In this document: positions 15,214 through 24,292 of the stretch, piece by piece
How the letters are laid out: every line of letters begins with the position of its first letter
Position numbering within the stretch: the first letter of the stretch is position 1
NCBI RefSeq assembly: GCF_008365375.1
Contig: NZ_QOKW01000008.1
Coordinates: 1 to 64,000 of the forward strand
Length of the DNA: 64,000 nucleotides
Reading direction: 5' to 3'
Origin: Roseomonas genomospecies 6
GTDB taxonomy: Bacteria > Pseudomonadota > Alphaproteobacteria > Azospirillales > Azospirillaceae
Notes under the pieces: model-generated
The model's database searches: none
Seen by the model: the letters and a program-made list of their open reading frames with translations, nothing else
What the model was told of the DNA's origin: nothing
Translations under genes and position numbers: made by a program

Positions 15214-17384
15214 CCGCAACCGACGCCCCGCCCGGCGGCGCCGCTCCCATCCGGCGCGCTCCGTCGCCCGCCCCGTCACCTGCCGAAACGCCGCTGCCGC
15301 CCCTGCGCGACGATCTGGCCCTGCTGCCCGGCCCGCCGACCCACGAAGGGGCGCCGACCTGGACGCTGCACGACCCGGCGGCCAACCGCTTCCTGCGCAT
15401 CGGCTGGCTGGAGTTCGAGATCCTTCAGCGCTGGCCGCTCGGCCGCGCCGACGCCATCGCGCAGGCCATCGCGCGGGAGACTCCGCTGGCCGTCTCCGCG
15501 GAGGAGGTGCTGCATTTCGTCCAGTTCGCGGAGCGCGGCGAGCTTCTGCACCCCATCGGCCCGCAGGGCACCGCGCGCATGGCGCAGCGGGTCGCGGCGC
15601 GCCGGCAGCATCCGCTGAAATGGCTTCTGAAGAACTACCTGTTCCTGCGCGTGCCGCTGGTGCGGCCCGATGGCTTTCTGCGCGCCACGCTGCCGCTCGT
15701 CCGTCCTCTCTTCACGCGGGGATTCCTGCTTCTGGTGCTGGTCGTGGCGATGCTCGGCCTCCACCTGATCGGGCGCCAGTGGGACAGCTTCACCCACAGC
15801 TTCCTGCACCTGTTCACGCTGGAAGGGGCGGCGCTGGGCGGGGCCGCCCTGCTGTTCGCCAAGATCATCCACGAGATGGGGCACGGCTACGCGGCCCGGC
15901 TGAGCGGCTGCCGGGTGCCGGCGATGGGCGTGGCCTTCCTGGTGCTGATGCCCGTGCTGTGGACCGACACCACGGAGGCGTGGCGCCTGACGTCGCGCCG
16001 CAAGCGGCTGCTGATCGACGCGGGCGGCATGCTGGCGGAACTGACCGTGGCCGCCTTCGCCTCGCTGGCCTGGAGCTTCCTGCCGGACGGGCCGCTGCGC
16101 TCGGGCGTCTTCATGCTGGCCGGCACGACCTGGATCATGACGCTGGCGGTGAACCTGAACCCGCTGATGCGCTTCGACGGCTATTTCCTGCTGGCCGACG
16201 CGCTGGACATCCCGAACCTCCAGGACCGCAGCTTCGCCATGGGCCGCTGGTGGCTGCGGGAGCGGCTGTTCGGCCTGGGCGCGCCGCCGCCGGAGGTGCA
16301 GACGCCGGGGCGGCGGCGCTTCATGATCGGCTACGCCTTCGCCATCTGGGTCTACCGCTTCCTGCTGTTCATGGGCATCGCGCTACTCGTCTATCACCTG
16401 TTCTTCAAGCTTCTTGGCCTCTTCCTGATGATCGTGGAGATCGGCTGGTTCATCGTGCGCCCGATCGTGTCCGAACTCGCAGCCTGGATGGCGCAACGCC
16501 GCGCCATGCGCTGGAACCGCAACAGCGTGACGACGCTGGCCGCCGTCGGGCTGCTCGCCGCCGCCTTCCTCGTCCCCTGGCGGAGCGAGGTGACGGCGCC
16601 CGCGCTTCTCCACGCGGAGCGGCAGGCGGTGCTCTATGCGCTGCACGCCGGTCAGGTGAGGACCCTGCCGGAGGGGATCGGCGCCGGGCTCGATGCCGAC
16701 GCCGCGGCCTTCGTTCTGGAATCTCCGGACCTGTCCTACCGGATCGCGCAGGCGGAGCGGCAGGTCCGGCTCTATCAGGTGCAGGCCAACGCCCAGGCCG
16801 CCGATCCCGAACAGGCCTCGCAGTTGCCGGTCACCTGGCAGCAGATGGAGGGCGCGGTCGCCGACCTGGAGACGCTGACCGCCCAGCGCCACGAGATGAC
16901 CGTGCGGGCGCCCTTCACGGGCCGCGTGCTGGAACTGGCCGACCATCTGCGCCCCGGCGCCTGGGTGGCGGCGAAGGAACCCCTGGCGCTGCTGGTCGCG
17001 CCCGACAGCGTGGTGGCGGAGGCCTATGTCGCGGAGGCCGACCTGTCGCGCCTGACGGCCGGTGCGCCCGCGCGGTTTGTCCCGGAGGACGGGTCGAGAC
17101 CCATCCCGCTGCGGCTGCGCTCCATCGACGCGCTCGCCACCCGTGAGTTGGACTCCGCGGAGTTGGCCTCCACCCAGGGTGGCGGAGTCGCAGCCCGCAC
17201 CCTGCCCAACGGCAAGACCGTCACCGAGGAGGCCGTCTACCGCGCCACCCTAGCGCCGGTGGACGGCCTGACCCTGCCGCACGCCAGCCGCGGCACCGTC
17301 CTGATCGAGGGCGAACGGGAAAGCCGGGGCCGGCGCCTGTGGCGGATCGCCGTCGGCGTGCTGATCCGCGAAAGCGGCTGGTGA
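15198..17384 (+). CDS. M50 site-2-protease-like polytopic protein fused to an HlyD-type adaptor
   Basis: This 728-residue protein starts with a Pro-rich leader and a PqqD-like small domain (about residues 35-120, L-R-I-G-W-L-E-F-E-I-L-Q-R-W). Several membrane helices follow. The zinc motif H-E-M-G-H lies at residues 225-229, and the second M50 motif N-P-L-M-R-F-D-G lies near 320-328, so the metal site appears intact. After the last helix (about 450-460) comes an adaptor-like region with lipoyl halves (L-H-A-G-Q-V, then V-R-A-P-F-T-G-R-V-L-E). It overlaps the preceding gene by 16 bp, which supports start 15198. M50 members usually cut within membranes; here the fusion and context suggest it is the inner-membrane core of an exporter. 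Whether it cleaves the cargo or only forms the platform cannot be told from sequence. Confidence 0.85.
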   Translation: MADLLTATDAPPGGAAPIRRAPSPAPSPAETPLPPLRDDLALLPGPPTHEGAPTWTLHDPAANRFLRIGWLEFEILQRWPLGRADAIAQAIARETPLAVSAEEVLHFVQFAERGELLHPIGPQGTARMAQRVAARRQHPLKWLLKNYLFLRVPLVRPDGFLRATLPLVRPLFTRGFLLLVLVVAMLGLHLIGRQWDSFTHSFLHLFTLEGAALGGAALLFAKIIHEMGHGYAARLSGCRVPAMGVAFLVLMPVLWTDTTEAWRLTSRRKRLLIDAGGMLAELTVAAFASLAWSFLPDGPLRSGVFMLAGTTWIMTLAVNLNPLMRFDGYFLLADALDIPNLQDRSFAMGRWWLRERLFGLGAPPPEVQTPGRRRFMIGYAFAIWVYRFLLFMGIALLVYHLFFKLLGLFLMIVEIGWFIVRPIVSELAAWMAQRRAMRWNRNSVTTLAAVGLLAAAFLVPWRSEVTAPALLHAERQAVLYALHAGQVRTLPEGIGAGLDADAAAFVLESPDLSYRIAQAERQVRLYQVQANAQAADPEQASQLPVTWQQMEGAVADLETLTAQRHEMTVRAPFTGRVLELADHLRPGAWVAAKEPLALLVAPDSVVAEAYVAEADLSRLTAGAPARFVPEDGSRPIPLRLRSIDALATRELDSAELASTQGGGVAARTLPNGKTVTEEAVYRATLAPVDGLTLPHASRGTVLIEGERESRGRRLWRIAVGVLIRESGW

Positions 17385-17400
17385 GATGGGACGGATCGCC

Positions 17401-19428
17401 TCAGCCGTTGTCCAGCATCGCGCGCACCTGGGCGAGGAACTGGTCGATGGCGACGGGCTTGCCCAGAAGCCGCGTGCGCGGCCCGAGCTGTTCCTTGTCC
17501 ATGGCTGCGTTGCCGACATAGCCGGTCAGAAACAGCACTTTCAGCTCCGGCCGCATTGAGCGGGCCGTTTCCGCGAGCTGCTGTCCGCTGATGCCGGGCA
17601 GGCCCACATCCGTCACCACCAGGTCGATCCGCGTCGGAGAGGCGAGGATGGTCAAGGCTGCGTGTCCATCCTCGGCCTCCAGGACGGTCGAACCCTGTTC
17701 CCGGAGCGCCTCCACGAGCAGCATGCGGACAATGGCTTCGTCCTCCACCACCAGCACGGTTCCCGGCATCGGCGGCGGCTGATCGGGTGCCTTTCCGGGG
17801 GTGGGTTCCGCCTGCTCCGCACCCTGATAACGGGGCAGGTACAGCTTCACCGACGTTCCCTGTCCCACCGCGCTGTCGATGCGGACGCATCCGCCCGACT
17901 GCCGGACAAAGCCGTAGATCTGACTGAGTCCCAGGCCGGTTCCCTGGCCAACGGGCTTCGTCGTGAAGAACGGTTCGAAGGCGCGGTTGAGAACCTCCGG
18001 AGGCATGCCGGTGCCGGTGTCGGCCACCTCGAGCAGCACATAATCGCCGGGCTGCATTCCGGCTTGCGAAGCCACCGCGGCCTCGTCCAGATGGACGTTG
18101 GCGCCCTGAACGGTGAGCCGTCCGCCATCGGGCATCGCGTCGCGGGCGTTGATGGCCAGATTCAACAGCGCGGCCTCGACCTGATTGGCGTCTGCCCAGA
18201 TCGGCCACAGTTCGGGAGCCAGCCGCGTTTCAACCCGGACCGCTTCGCCGACCGAGCGTTCGATCAGGTCCCGAAGTTCATCCGCGAGCGGCTTCAAATC
18301 GGTGCGCTCGGGTTTGAGGGGCTGTCGGCGCGCGAAGGCCAGCAGCCTCCGTGTCAGGGCTGTTGCCCGTTCGATCGAGGTCCGGGCGGCGGTCACATAG
18401 GGTTCGACGTCGCCTCGCCCGGCCGCAAGCCGCCGCTCGATGATCTCCAGGCTGCCGCCGATGGCCTGGAGCAGATTGTTGAAGTCGTGTGCGATGCCGC
18501 CGGTAAGCTGCCCCACCGCCTCCATCTTCTGGGCCTGGAAGAGTGCCGCACGGGTCTCCTCCAGAGCCTCCTGCGCCTTCTTGCGCTCCGTGATATCCCG
18601 GGTGATCTTGGCAAAACCGATCAGGTTTCCGTTGGTGTCCCTGATCGCGTCGATGACGACGCTGGCCCAGAAACGGGTGCCGTCTTTGCGGAGCCGCCAG
18701 CCTTCGGTTTCGAATTTCCCGGTCTGCTCCGCGGTGCGCAGCCCCTGCATGGGGATGCCGGCGGCCCGATCCTCGTCGGTGTGGAAGCGCGAAAAGTGCT
18801 CCCCGATGATCTCCTCGGCGGTGTAGCCCTTCATGCGCTGGGCGCCGGCGTTCCAGTTCGTGACATGCCCGGTCGTATCGAGCATGAAGATCGCGTAGTC
18901 GATCACACCCTGGACCAGCAGGCGGAAGCGCGTCTCGCTCTGCCGCAGGGCTTCCTGGGCCTGCTTGCGCTCGGTGATGTCGCGCGTGACCTTGGCAAAT
19001 CCAACCAGGTTGCCGTCGTCGTCCCGGATCGGATCGATGAGGACATGGGCCCAGAAGCGCGTGCCGTCCTTGCGAACGCGCCAACCTTCCGCTTCGAATT
19101 TTCCTTCGGTCAAGGCGATGGTGAGCGCCCGCTGCGGCACTCCGGCTTGTTGATCGTTCTCGGTGTAGAAGCGGGAAAAATGTTGTCCGATGATCTCTGC
19201 GGCCGTGTATCCCTTGAACCGCTGCGCGCCCGGGTTCCAGCTTGTCACGATCCCATGTGCGTCGAGCATGTAGATGGCGTAATCGCGAACGCTGTTGACG
19301 AGCAGTTCGAATCGCCGCTCGCCGGACAGCGACTGCCCGCCAACGCCGGTCGACGACTCAATCTCCACCAGGGTTCTCCAAAGCACTCTGAAAGATGGTT
19401 GGCACTCTATCGCTGTTGGAGACGTCAT
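17401..19428 (-). CDS. Cytoplasmic PAS-PAS hybrid sensor histidine kinase with receiver
   Basis: The 675-residue protein has no membrane helix. Two closely similar PAS/PAC modules (about residues 38-160 and 165-285; each with D-Y-A-I-x-M-L-D and I-I-G-x-H-F-S-R-F) precede the kinase core. The H-box is I-A-H-D-F-N-N-L-L near 308; the N-box N-L-A-I-N-A-R-D-A and the G-box T-G-L-G-L follow. A C-terminal receiver domain has V-V-E-D-E and the phospho-acceptor Asp in V-V-T-D-V-G-L-P. The family autophosphorylates on His and passes phosphate to its own receiver. The signal is unknown. The gene converges on the exporter operon, with only 16 bp between stops. It has no response regulator partner next to it. 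Confidence 0.9.
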   Translation of the reverse strand: MTSPTAIECQPSFRVLWRTLVEIESSTGVGGQSLSGERRFELLVNSVRDYAIYMLDAHGIVTSWNPGAQRFKGYTAAEIIGQHFSRFYTENDQQAGVPQRALTIALTEGKFEAEGWRVRKDGTRFWAHVLIDPIRDDDGNLVGFAKVTRDITERKQAQEALRQSETRFRLLVQGVIDYAIFMLDTTGHVTNWNAGAQRMKGYTAEEIIGEHFSRFHTDEDRAAGIPMQGLRTAEQTGKFETEGWRLRKDGTRFWASVVIDAIRDTNGNLIGFAKITRDITERKKAQEALEETRAALFQAQKMEAVGQLTGGIAHDFNNLLQAIGGSLEIIERRLAAGRGDVEPYVTAARTSIERATALTRRLLAFARRQPLKPERTDLKPLADELRDLIERSVGEAVRVETRLAPELWPIWADANQVEAALLNLAINARDAMPDGGRLTVQGANVHLDEAAVASQAGMQPGDYVLLEVADTGTGMPPEVLNRAFEPFFTTKPVGQGTGLGLSQIYGFVRQSGGCVRIDSAVGQGTSVKLYLPRYQGAEQAEPTPGKAPDQPPPMPGTVLVVEDEAIVRMLLVEALREQGSTVLEAEDGHAALTILASPTRIDLVVTDVGLPGISGQQLAETARSMRPELKVLFLTGYVGNAAMDKEQLGPRTRLLGKPVAIDQFLAQVRAMLDNG

Positions 19429-19472
19429 TCAACGAAGCCGGCCTCAGGGAGGCCCGGCGCGGTTCGGCGCCC

Positions 19473-19865
19473 TCATTGTTCCACCTCCAGCACGGTCAAC
19501 GTCTTGGCCTCGCCCGAACGCGTGTACCAGCAGATCGCGTGCCCTTCGGCGACGCCAATGAGCGCGGCGCCGATCGGCGTCAGGACCGACACCTTTCCCG
19601 CGGCCAAGTCGGCCTCCGATGGATAGACGAGGGTAACGGTCCGAACCCGTCCGGTCGCCTCGTTGCGAAAGGTGACACGCGCGTTCATCGCAACCACGGT
19701 CGGCATGACCTCGCCTGACCGCACCACCGTCGCTCGCTCGAGTTCCGCGCCCAGATAGTCGGAGACGTCGGGTTCCGACGCTGCGGAAGCGGCCACGAGA
19801 CCGAGCAGGCAGACGTAGTCGTCGGATGACAGCGTGACAGCCGGAAACAGTTCGGGAGAGGGCAT
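19473..19865 (-). CDS. rnk: Rnk-type regulator (GreA/GreB C-terminal fold)
   Basis: The 130-residue protein has the Rnk/GreA C-terminal signature: M-N-A-R-V-T-F-R-N, then T-L-V-Y-P-S-E-A-D, then V-S-V-L-T-P-I-G-A-A-L-I-G. The short N-terminal part is helical, without the long coiled coil of GreA, which fits Rnk (regulator of nucleoside diphosphate kinase), a protein that binds RNA polymerase. The ATG at 19865 has a good A-A-A-G-G-A-T ribosome site. It lies 44 bp upstream of the hybrid kinase gene on the same strand, so the two may be co-transcribed. The family is well known, but the role in this species is inferred. Confidence 0.85.
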   Translation of the reverse strand: MPSPELFPAVTLSSDDYVCLLGLVAASAASEPDVSDYLGAELERATVVRSGEVMPTVVAMNARVTFRNEATGRVRTVTLVYPSEADLAAGKVSVLTPIGAALIGVAEGHAICWYTRSGEAKTLTVLEVEQ

Positions 19866-19941
19866 GGTTCTATCCTTTCATACGTGGGTCCGGAAACTCC
19901 ATGGCGAGGCGGCGGGACAACCCCATCCGCCAAGGGCCGTG

Positions 19942-20112
19942 TCACGCGGCGGGCGGCGGGGTGTCATCGCCGCCGTCCTGCGGGCGAGGCTGGGACGCGG
20001 GCGGTCGCTGCGGCCTTCGTTTGAAGGGCACGACCTGGGGCACGACCTGGGTTGTGCGGGTCTCGGCTTCGGCAGGGCGGTTCGGCGGCGTCACGTCACG
20101 CTCCGTCATCAT
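19942..20112 (-). CDS. Possible small Pro/Gln-rich protein, hypothetical
   Basis: A 56-codon frame starts at an ATG-ATG pair, with A-G-G-T-G-A five bases upstream, and ends just upstream of rnk on the same strand. The product would be disordered, rich in Pro, Arg and Gln, with a V-V-P-Q-V-V-P stretch that comes from a 12-bp tandem repeat. A TTG 57 bp upstream would extend it to 75 codons. GC-rich DNA often leaves such frames open by chance, so this is weakly supported. Confidence 0.25.
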   Translation of the reverse strand: MMTERDVTPPNRPAEAETRTTQVVPQVVPFKRRPQRPPASQPRPQDGGDDTPPPAA

Positions 20113-20618
20113 CGGGTCACCTACAAAGTCGACGTCCAAGGCCGCGATGGCGGCCTCGACGGCGGTCAACAGGAACGAGCCCGAGGGACTGCCCGCATGA
20201 ATCGCGGATCTCCCCCGGCTCTGCGGCGATGTCGGGAATGTGAGCCCCGGTTCTGGACCGGGGCGCTGCCTAGCGGCCCAGATCCGGGGCGGACGTGCCT
20301 GAATGCACGCAACCGGCGCGCAAGAGAGGACGGTTCTGGAGGGCGACGATCATCATGGCGGCTCCAATCATGGCCGATACCGGGCCCGGTAGCAAGCTGG
20401 TGTTGCCGGGCTTACCCGTTGGTGTTGGCCTCCACCGCACGGAGCGCCCTCCCTGACGGGAAACGAGGTCCAATCCGGGCAGTCGGGGCCAGCGGATGTG
20501 CGGCCGGAATCGGTGCCTGGTCAACCGACGACGTAAATCGCTTCGCAGATGACGTAGTTGAGCGCAAGGAAAGGCTGCATGTTGCTGCGAGACGAGGTCG
20601 TTGTCTGCGTGCTCGTCA
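20113..20618. other. Gene-poor stretch next to the insertion-sequence relic
   Basis: I see no convincing coding region here. Short frames on both strands lack recognisable domains and ribosome sites. The stretch borders a decayed transposase and may be the remains of further mobile DNA. Confidence 0.5.
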
Positions 20619-20799
20619 TTCCTCCAAGTCATCTTCGCCGACGGCGGCTACCAAGGGAACGTCGCGGCCACCAAGGTGAGGGACACCGGTGACTGGCGGT
20701 TGGAGATCGTCAAGCGCTCCGATCAGGCCAAGGGCTTCGGTCGCCTTCATCCGCATCGCCATGATCTGGGTGATGCTTCGGCGCCTCACTCGGAAATGA
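20619..20799 (+). pseudogene. Decayed IS5-family (IS427-like) transposase fragment
   Basis: Frame 20619-20738 reads F-A-D-G-G-Y and then W-x-L-E-I-V-K-R-S-D-x-A-K-G-F, the DDE-type core found near the C-terminus of IS5-family transposases. After K-G-F the match moves to another frame at 20743 and reads A-F-I-R-I-A-M-I-W-V-M-L-R-R-L to a TGA at 20797-20799, the usual C-terminal end. The segment that normally lies between (about 30 residues with R-W-x-V-E-R-T-x-A-W) is missing. An internal deletion with a frame change therefore joined the two parts. The N-terminal half of the gene is absent. It cannot be active. Confidence 0.75.
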
Positions 20800-20820
20800 T
20801 CTTTCAGGACAGACTCTCAG
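20800..20820 (+). repeat. Probable right terminal inverted repeat of the IS5-family relic
   Basis: Directly after the transposase stop, the sequence around G-G-A-C-A-G-A-C-T-C-T resembles the end sequences of IS427-group elements (G-G-A-C-A-G-G-C-T-C-T type). No matching left end was found upstream, consistent with a truncated copy. Confidence 0.45.
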
Positions 20821-21011
20821 TGATTTCCAGGATGGGCATCGAATCCTGGCATGCATCATCGTATCCGGCGTGGCCTCCCCACGTAGCAACTGATTGGCCT
20901 GATCGATAATCTCCCGCGCAGGCACACACGCACACACGGCGGCGGCGGCGGTGGAGACGAGAATGGGATCGACAGGGAGCCCATCACACAACGGGGCAAG
21001 GTCACCCTCGA

Positions 21012-24000
21012 TCAACGGTCGGGGGCGGAGGTTCCCGGGATTTCACGGGCTGCTGGATTGTACTCTCCGGAAGCCGCGGCGTCCGCTCCGGCGTGCGCTC
21101 GGATGGGCGCCTCGGCGGTTTGCTGGCTGACGGGATGCTGGTTGACGGCCAGGGGTCCGCTGAACAGGCGGCGGATCACCGTGTAGAACACGGGGGTGAA
21201 GATCAGGCCGAAGACCGTGACCCCCAGCATTCCCGTGAACACCGCAGTGCCCAGCGATTGGCGCATTTCCGCCCCCGCCCCCTGCGCGATCATCAGCGGC
21301 ACGACGCCCAGGATGAAGGCGAAGGACGTCATCAGGATCGGGCGAAGCCGGGTGCGCGCCGCCGCGACCGCGGCCTCGAACCGGTCCTTGCCCTCGAACA
21401 GCTCGTTCTGGCGCGCGAACTCGACGATGAGGATGGCGTTCTTGGCGGCCAGCCCGACCAGCACGACGAACCCCACCTGCGCCAGGATGTCGACCGCCAG
21501 CCCGCGCATCAGCAGGCCGGTCACCGAGGCCAGCAGGCACATCGGCACGATCAGGATGACCGACAGCGGCATCGCCCAGCTCTCATACTGCGCGGCCAGC
21601 ACCAGAAAGACGAAGACGACGGACAGCCCGAACACCAACAGGCCGGTGTTGCCCGCGGCCTTCTCCTGGTAGGCCAGTTCGGTCCATTCGAAACCGAAAC
21701 CGTCCGGCAATGTTTCCGCCGCGGCCTTCTCCATCGCCGCCAGCGCGTATCCGGTGGAGAAGCCGGGCAGGGTGTTCCCCTGGAGTTCCGCCGCCGGATA
21801 CAGGTTGTAGCGGGCGACGCGGTAGGGGCCGGTGATGTCCCGGAACTCCGCCACCGCGCCGATCGGGACCATGTCACCCTGCGCGTTGCGGGTCTTCAGG
21901 TTGGCGATGTCGCGCGGAGTCTGGCGGAACCGCCCATCGGCCTGCGCGGTGACCCGGTAGGTGCGGCCCAGCAGGTTGAACTCGTTGACGAAGGAGGAGC
22001 CGACATAGATCTGCAGCGCCTCGAACACCTGATCCGCCGTGACGCCCAGCATTTCCGCGCGCTGGCGGTCGATGTCGGCGAAGACCTTCGGCGTCTTGGT
22101 GTTGAACAGCGAGAACACGCCGACGAGGCCCGGAATTTGGTTCGCCGCGGCGGACAGCTCGTTCACCGCCTCCTCCAGCGCGGGCAGGCCGCGGCCCCGC
22201 CTGTCCTCGACCATCATCTTGAAGCCGCCGGAGTTGCCGATGCCACGCACGGGCGGCGGCGGGATGGTGATGATGAAGGCGTCTTCGATGGTCCCCAGCC
22301 GGGTCCTCAGATCGCCCAGCACGGACTCGGCGGTCTGGCTCTTCGGAATGCGCTCCTCGAACGGGGCGAGGGTCACGAAGATCGCTCCCGCGTTCGGCGC
22401 GTTGGTGAAGGTGGCTCCGTCAAGCCCGGCGAAGGGCACGGCGTGGATCACGCCCGGCGTCTTCAGCAGCGTGTCCACCGCGGTGCGCACCACCTCGTCC
22501 GTGCGGGCCAGCGACGAGCCGGGAGGCAACTGCACCACCGTGATGAGATAGCCCTGGTCCTGATTCGGGATGAACCCGGTCGGCGCCCGGGTGAACTGCC
22601 AAGCCGTCAGGGCGAGCAGCACGCCATACACCGACAGCACGATCACCGGCAGCCGCACCAGCCGCCCGGTCAGTCCGGCATAGCCGTCGGAAAGCCGGTC
22701 GAAACCCCGGTTGAAGCCGCGGAAGAAGGCGTGGACCGGGCGCGTCAGCGGCGACGGCTTGGGCGGGTGCTCCTCGTGCGGCTTGAACAGCAGCGCGCAC
22801 AGCGCCGGGCTGAGGGTCAGCGACACCAGGCAGGAAATCACCGTGGCGGTCGCGATGGTCACCGCGAACTGGCGGAAGAACTGGCCGGAGATGCCGCTGA
22901 CCAGGGCCGCCGGGATGAACACGGCGGTGAGCACCAAAGCGATGGCGATCAGGGCGCCGCCGACCTCGTTCATCGTCTCGTGCGCGGCGTCCTTGGGCTT
23001 CATGCCCTGACGGATGAACCGCTCCACATTCTCCACCACGACGATGGCGTCGTCCACGACGATGCCGATCGCCAGCACCAGCCCGAACAGCGACAGCGTG
23101 TTCAGCGAGTACCCCAGCGCCGCCAGGACCGCGAAGGTGCCGATCAGCGAGACGGGAATCGCGGCGATCGGCACGATGGACGCGCGCCACGTCTGGAGGA
23201 ACAGGATGACGACGACGACGACCAGCGCCACGGCCTCGAAGATCGTCTTGTAGACCTCCTCCACCGACTGCGCGATGAACTCCGTCGGGTTGTAGACCAC
23301 GTCGTAGCGCATCCCGCTCGGGAAGCCCCTGGAGAGATCCGCCATGGTCGCCAGGATGCGGTCGGCGGTCTCCAGCGCGTTGGAGCCCGGCCTCTGGAAG
23401 ATGACCAGCGGCACGGCCTGCTGACGGTCCAGATAGGCGTTCAGGTTGTAGTCCAGCGCCCCCAGCTCGACGCGGGCCACGTCACGCAGGCGGGTGACCG
23501 CGGCCCCGTCGGTCTTGACGATGATGTTGCCGAACTCCCGCGCGTCGGTCAGGCGGCCCAGCGTCTCGACGTTGAGCTGGAAGGCGCCGGGAGCCGGCAC
23601 GGGCGGCTGGTTGATGACGCCGCCCGACACCTGGACGTTCTGCGCCTGGATCGCCCGCACCACGTCGCCGGCGGTCAGGCCGCGCGCCGCCGCCCGGTCG
23701 GGGTCGAGCCAGACGCGCATGGAATAGTCGCGGGCGCCGAACACCTGGACGTCGCCCACCCCGTCCTGACGCGCCAGCACGTCCTTGATCTGCAACAGCG
23801 CGTAGTTCGACATGTAGAGCTGGTCGCGCGATCCGTCCGGCGAGTTCAGATGGATCACCATCAGCATGTCGGGCGAGTTCTTGCGCACGGTCACGCCGAT
23901 GCGCCGCACCTCCTCCGGCAGGCGGGGCTCCGCCACGGCAAGGCGGTTCTGCACCAGCACCTGCGCGGTGTCCAGATCGGTGCCCAGCCGGAAGGTGATG

Positions 24001-24278
24001 GTCAGTTGGAGGCGCCCGTCGCTGGTGGCCTGCGCGGCCATGTAGAGCATGTTCTCGACGCCGTTGATCTCCTGCTCGATGGGAGCGGACACGGTGTCGG
24101 CGACCACCTGCGCCGAAGCGCCGGGATAGGTCGCGTTGACCACGATGGTCGGCGGTGCGATCTCCGGATATTGCGCGACCGGCAGGGTCAGATAGGCGAA
24201 GACCCCGATCAGGGTGATGAAGATGGACAGCACCGCCGCGAAGATCGGCCGGTTGATGAAGAAGTGCGAGATGGTCAT
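21012..24278 (-). CDS. RND multidrug efflux permease (HAE1/AcrB type)
   Basis: The 1088-residue protein begins I-S-H-F-F-I-N-R-P-I-F-A and has the two-fold repeated RND layout: a first helix, a large periplasmic loop, five helices, then the same again. Typical signatures are G-I-V-V-D-D-A-I-V-V-V-E-N-V in the proton-relay helix and the late stretch A-K-N-A-I-L-I-V-E-F-A. Length matches AcrB/MexB-type pumps with a longer tail. I chose ATG 24278; a TTG 18 bp upstream would overlap the adaptor stop. It is the inner-membrane pump of a tripartite efflux system with the adaptor gene just upstream. No outer-membrane factor or local regulator is next to it. Confidence 0.95.
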   Translation of the reverse strand: MTISHFFINRPIFAAVLSIFITLIGVFAYLTLPVAQYPEIAPPTIVVNATYPGASAQVVADTVSAPIEQEINGVENMLYMAAQATSDGRLQLTITFRLGTDLDTAQVLVQNRLAVAEPRLPEEVRRIGVTVRKNSPDMLMVIHLNSPDGSRDQLYMSNYALLQIKDVLARQDGVGDVQVFGARDYSMRVWLDPDRAAARGLTAGDVVRAIQAQNVQVSGGVINQPPVPAPGAFQLNVETLGRLTDAREFGNIIVKTDGAAVTRLRDVARVELGALDYNLNAYLDRQQAVPLVIFQRPGSNALETADRILATMADLSRGFPSGMRYDVVYNPTEFIAQSVEEVYKTIFEAVALVVVVVILFLQTWRASIVPIAAIPVSLIGTFAVLAALGYSLNTLSLFGLVLAIGIVVDDAIVVVENVERFIRQGMKPKDAAHETMNEVGGALIAIALVLTAVFIPAALVSGISGQFFRQFAVTIATATVISCLVSLTLSPALCALLFKPHEEHPPKPSPLTRPVHAFFRGFNRGFDRLSDGYAGLTGRLVRLPVIVLSVYGVLLALTAWQFTRAPTGFIPNQDQGYLITVVQLPPGSSLARTDEVVRTAVDTLLKTPGVIHAVPFAGLDGATFTNAPNAGAIFVTLAPFEERIPKSQTAESVLGDLRTRLGTIEDAFIITIPPPPVRGIGNSGGFKMMVEDRRGRGLPALEEAVNELSAAANQIPGLVGVFSLFNTKTPKVFADIDRQRAEMLGVTADQVFEALQIYVGSSFVNEFNLLGRTYRVTAQADGRFRQTPRDIANLKTRNAQGDMVPIGAVAEFRDITGPYRVARYNLYPAAELQGNTLPGFSTGYALAAMEKAAAETLPDGFGFEWTELAYQEKAAGNTGLLVFGLSVVFVFLVLAAQYESWAMPLSVILIVPMCLLASVTGLLMRGLAVDILAQVGFVVLVGLAAKNAILIVEFARQNELFEGKDRFEAAVAAARTRLRPILMTSFAFILGVVPLMIAQGAGAEMRQSLGTAVFTGMLGVTVFGLIFTPVFYTVIRRLFSGPLAVNQHPVSQQTAEAPIRAHAGADAAASGEYNPAAREIPGTSAPDR

Positions 24279-24292
24279 GGCCCCGGCTCCGC

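Noticed and set aside
17662-19626. 654-codon + strand frame opposite the hybrid kinase
   Set aside because: Antisense shadow; the kinase motifs on the - strand are clear.
20710-21015. 101-codon - strand frame after the RND pump
   Set aside because: TTG start without a ribosome site, and it runs antisense through the transposase relic.
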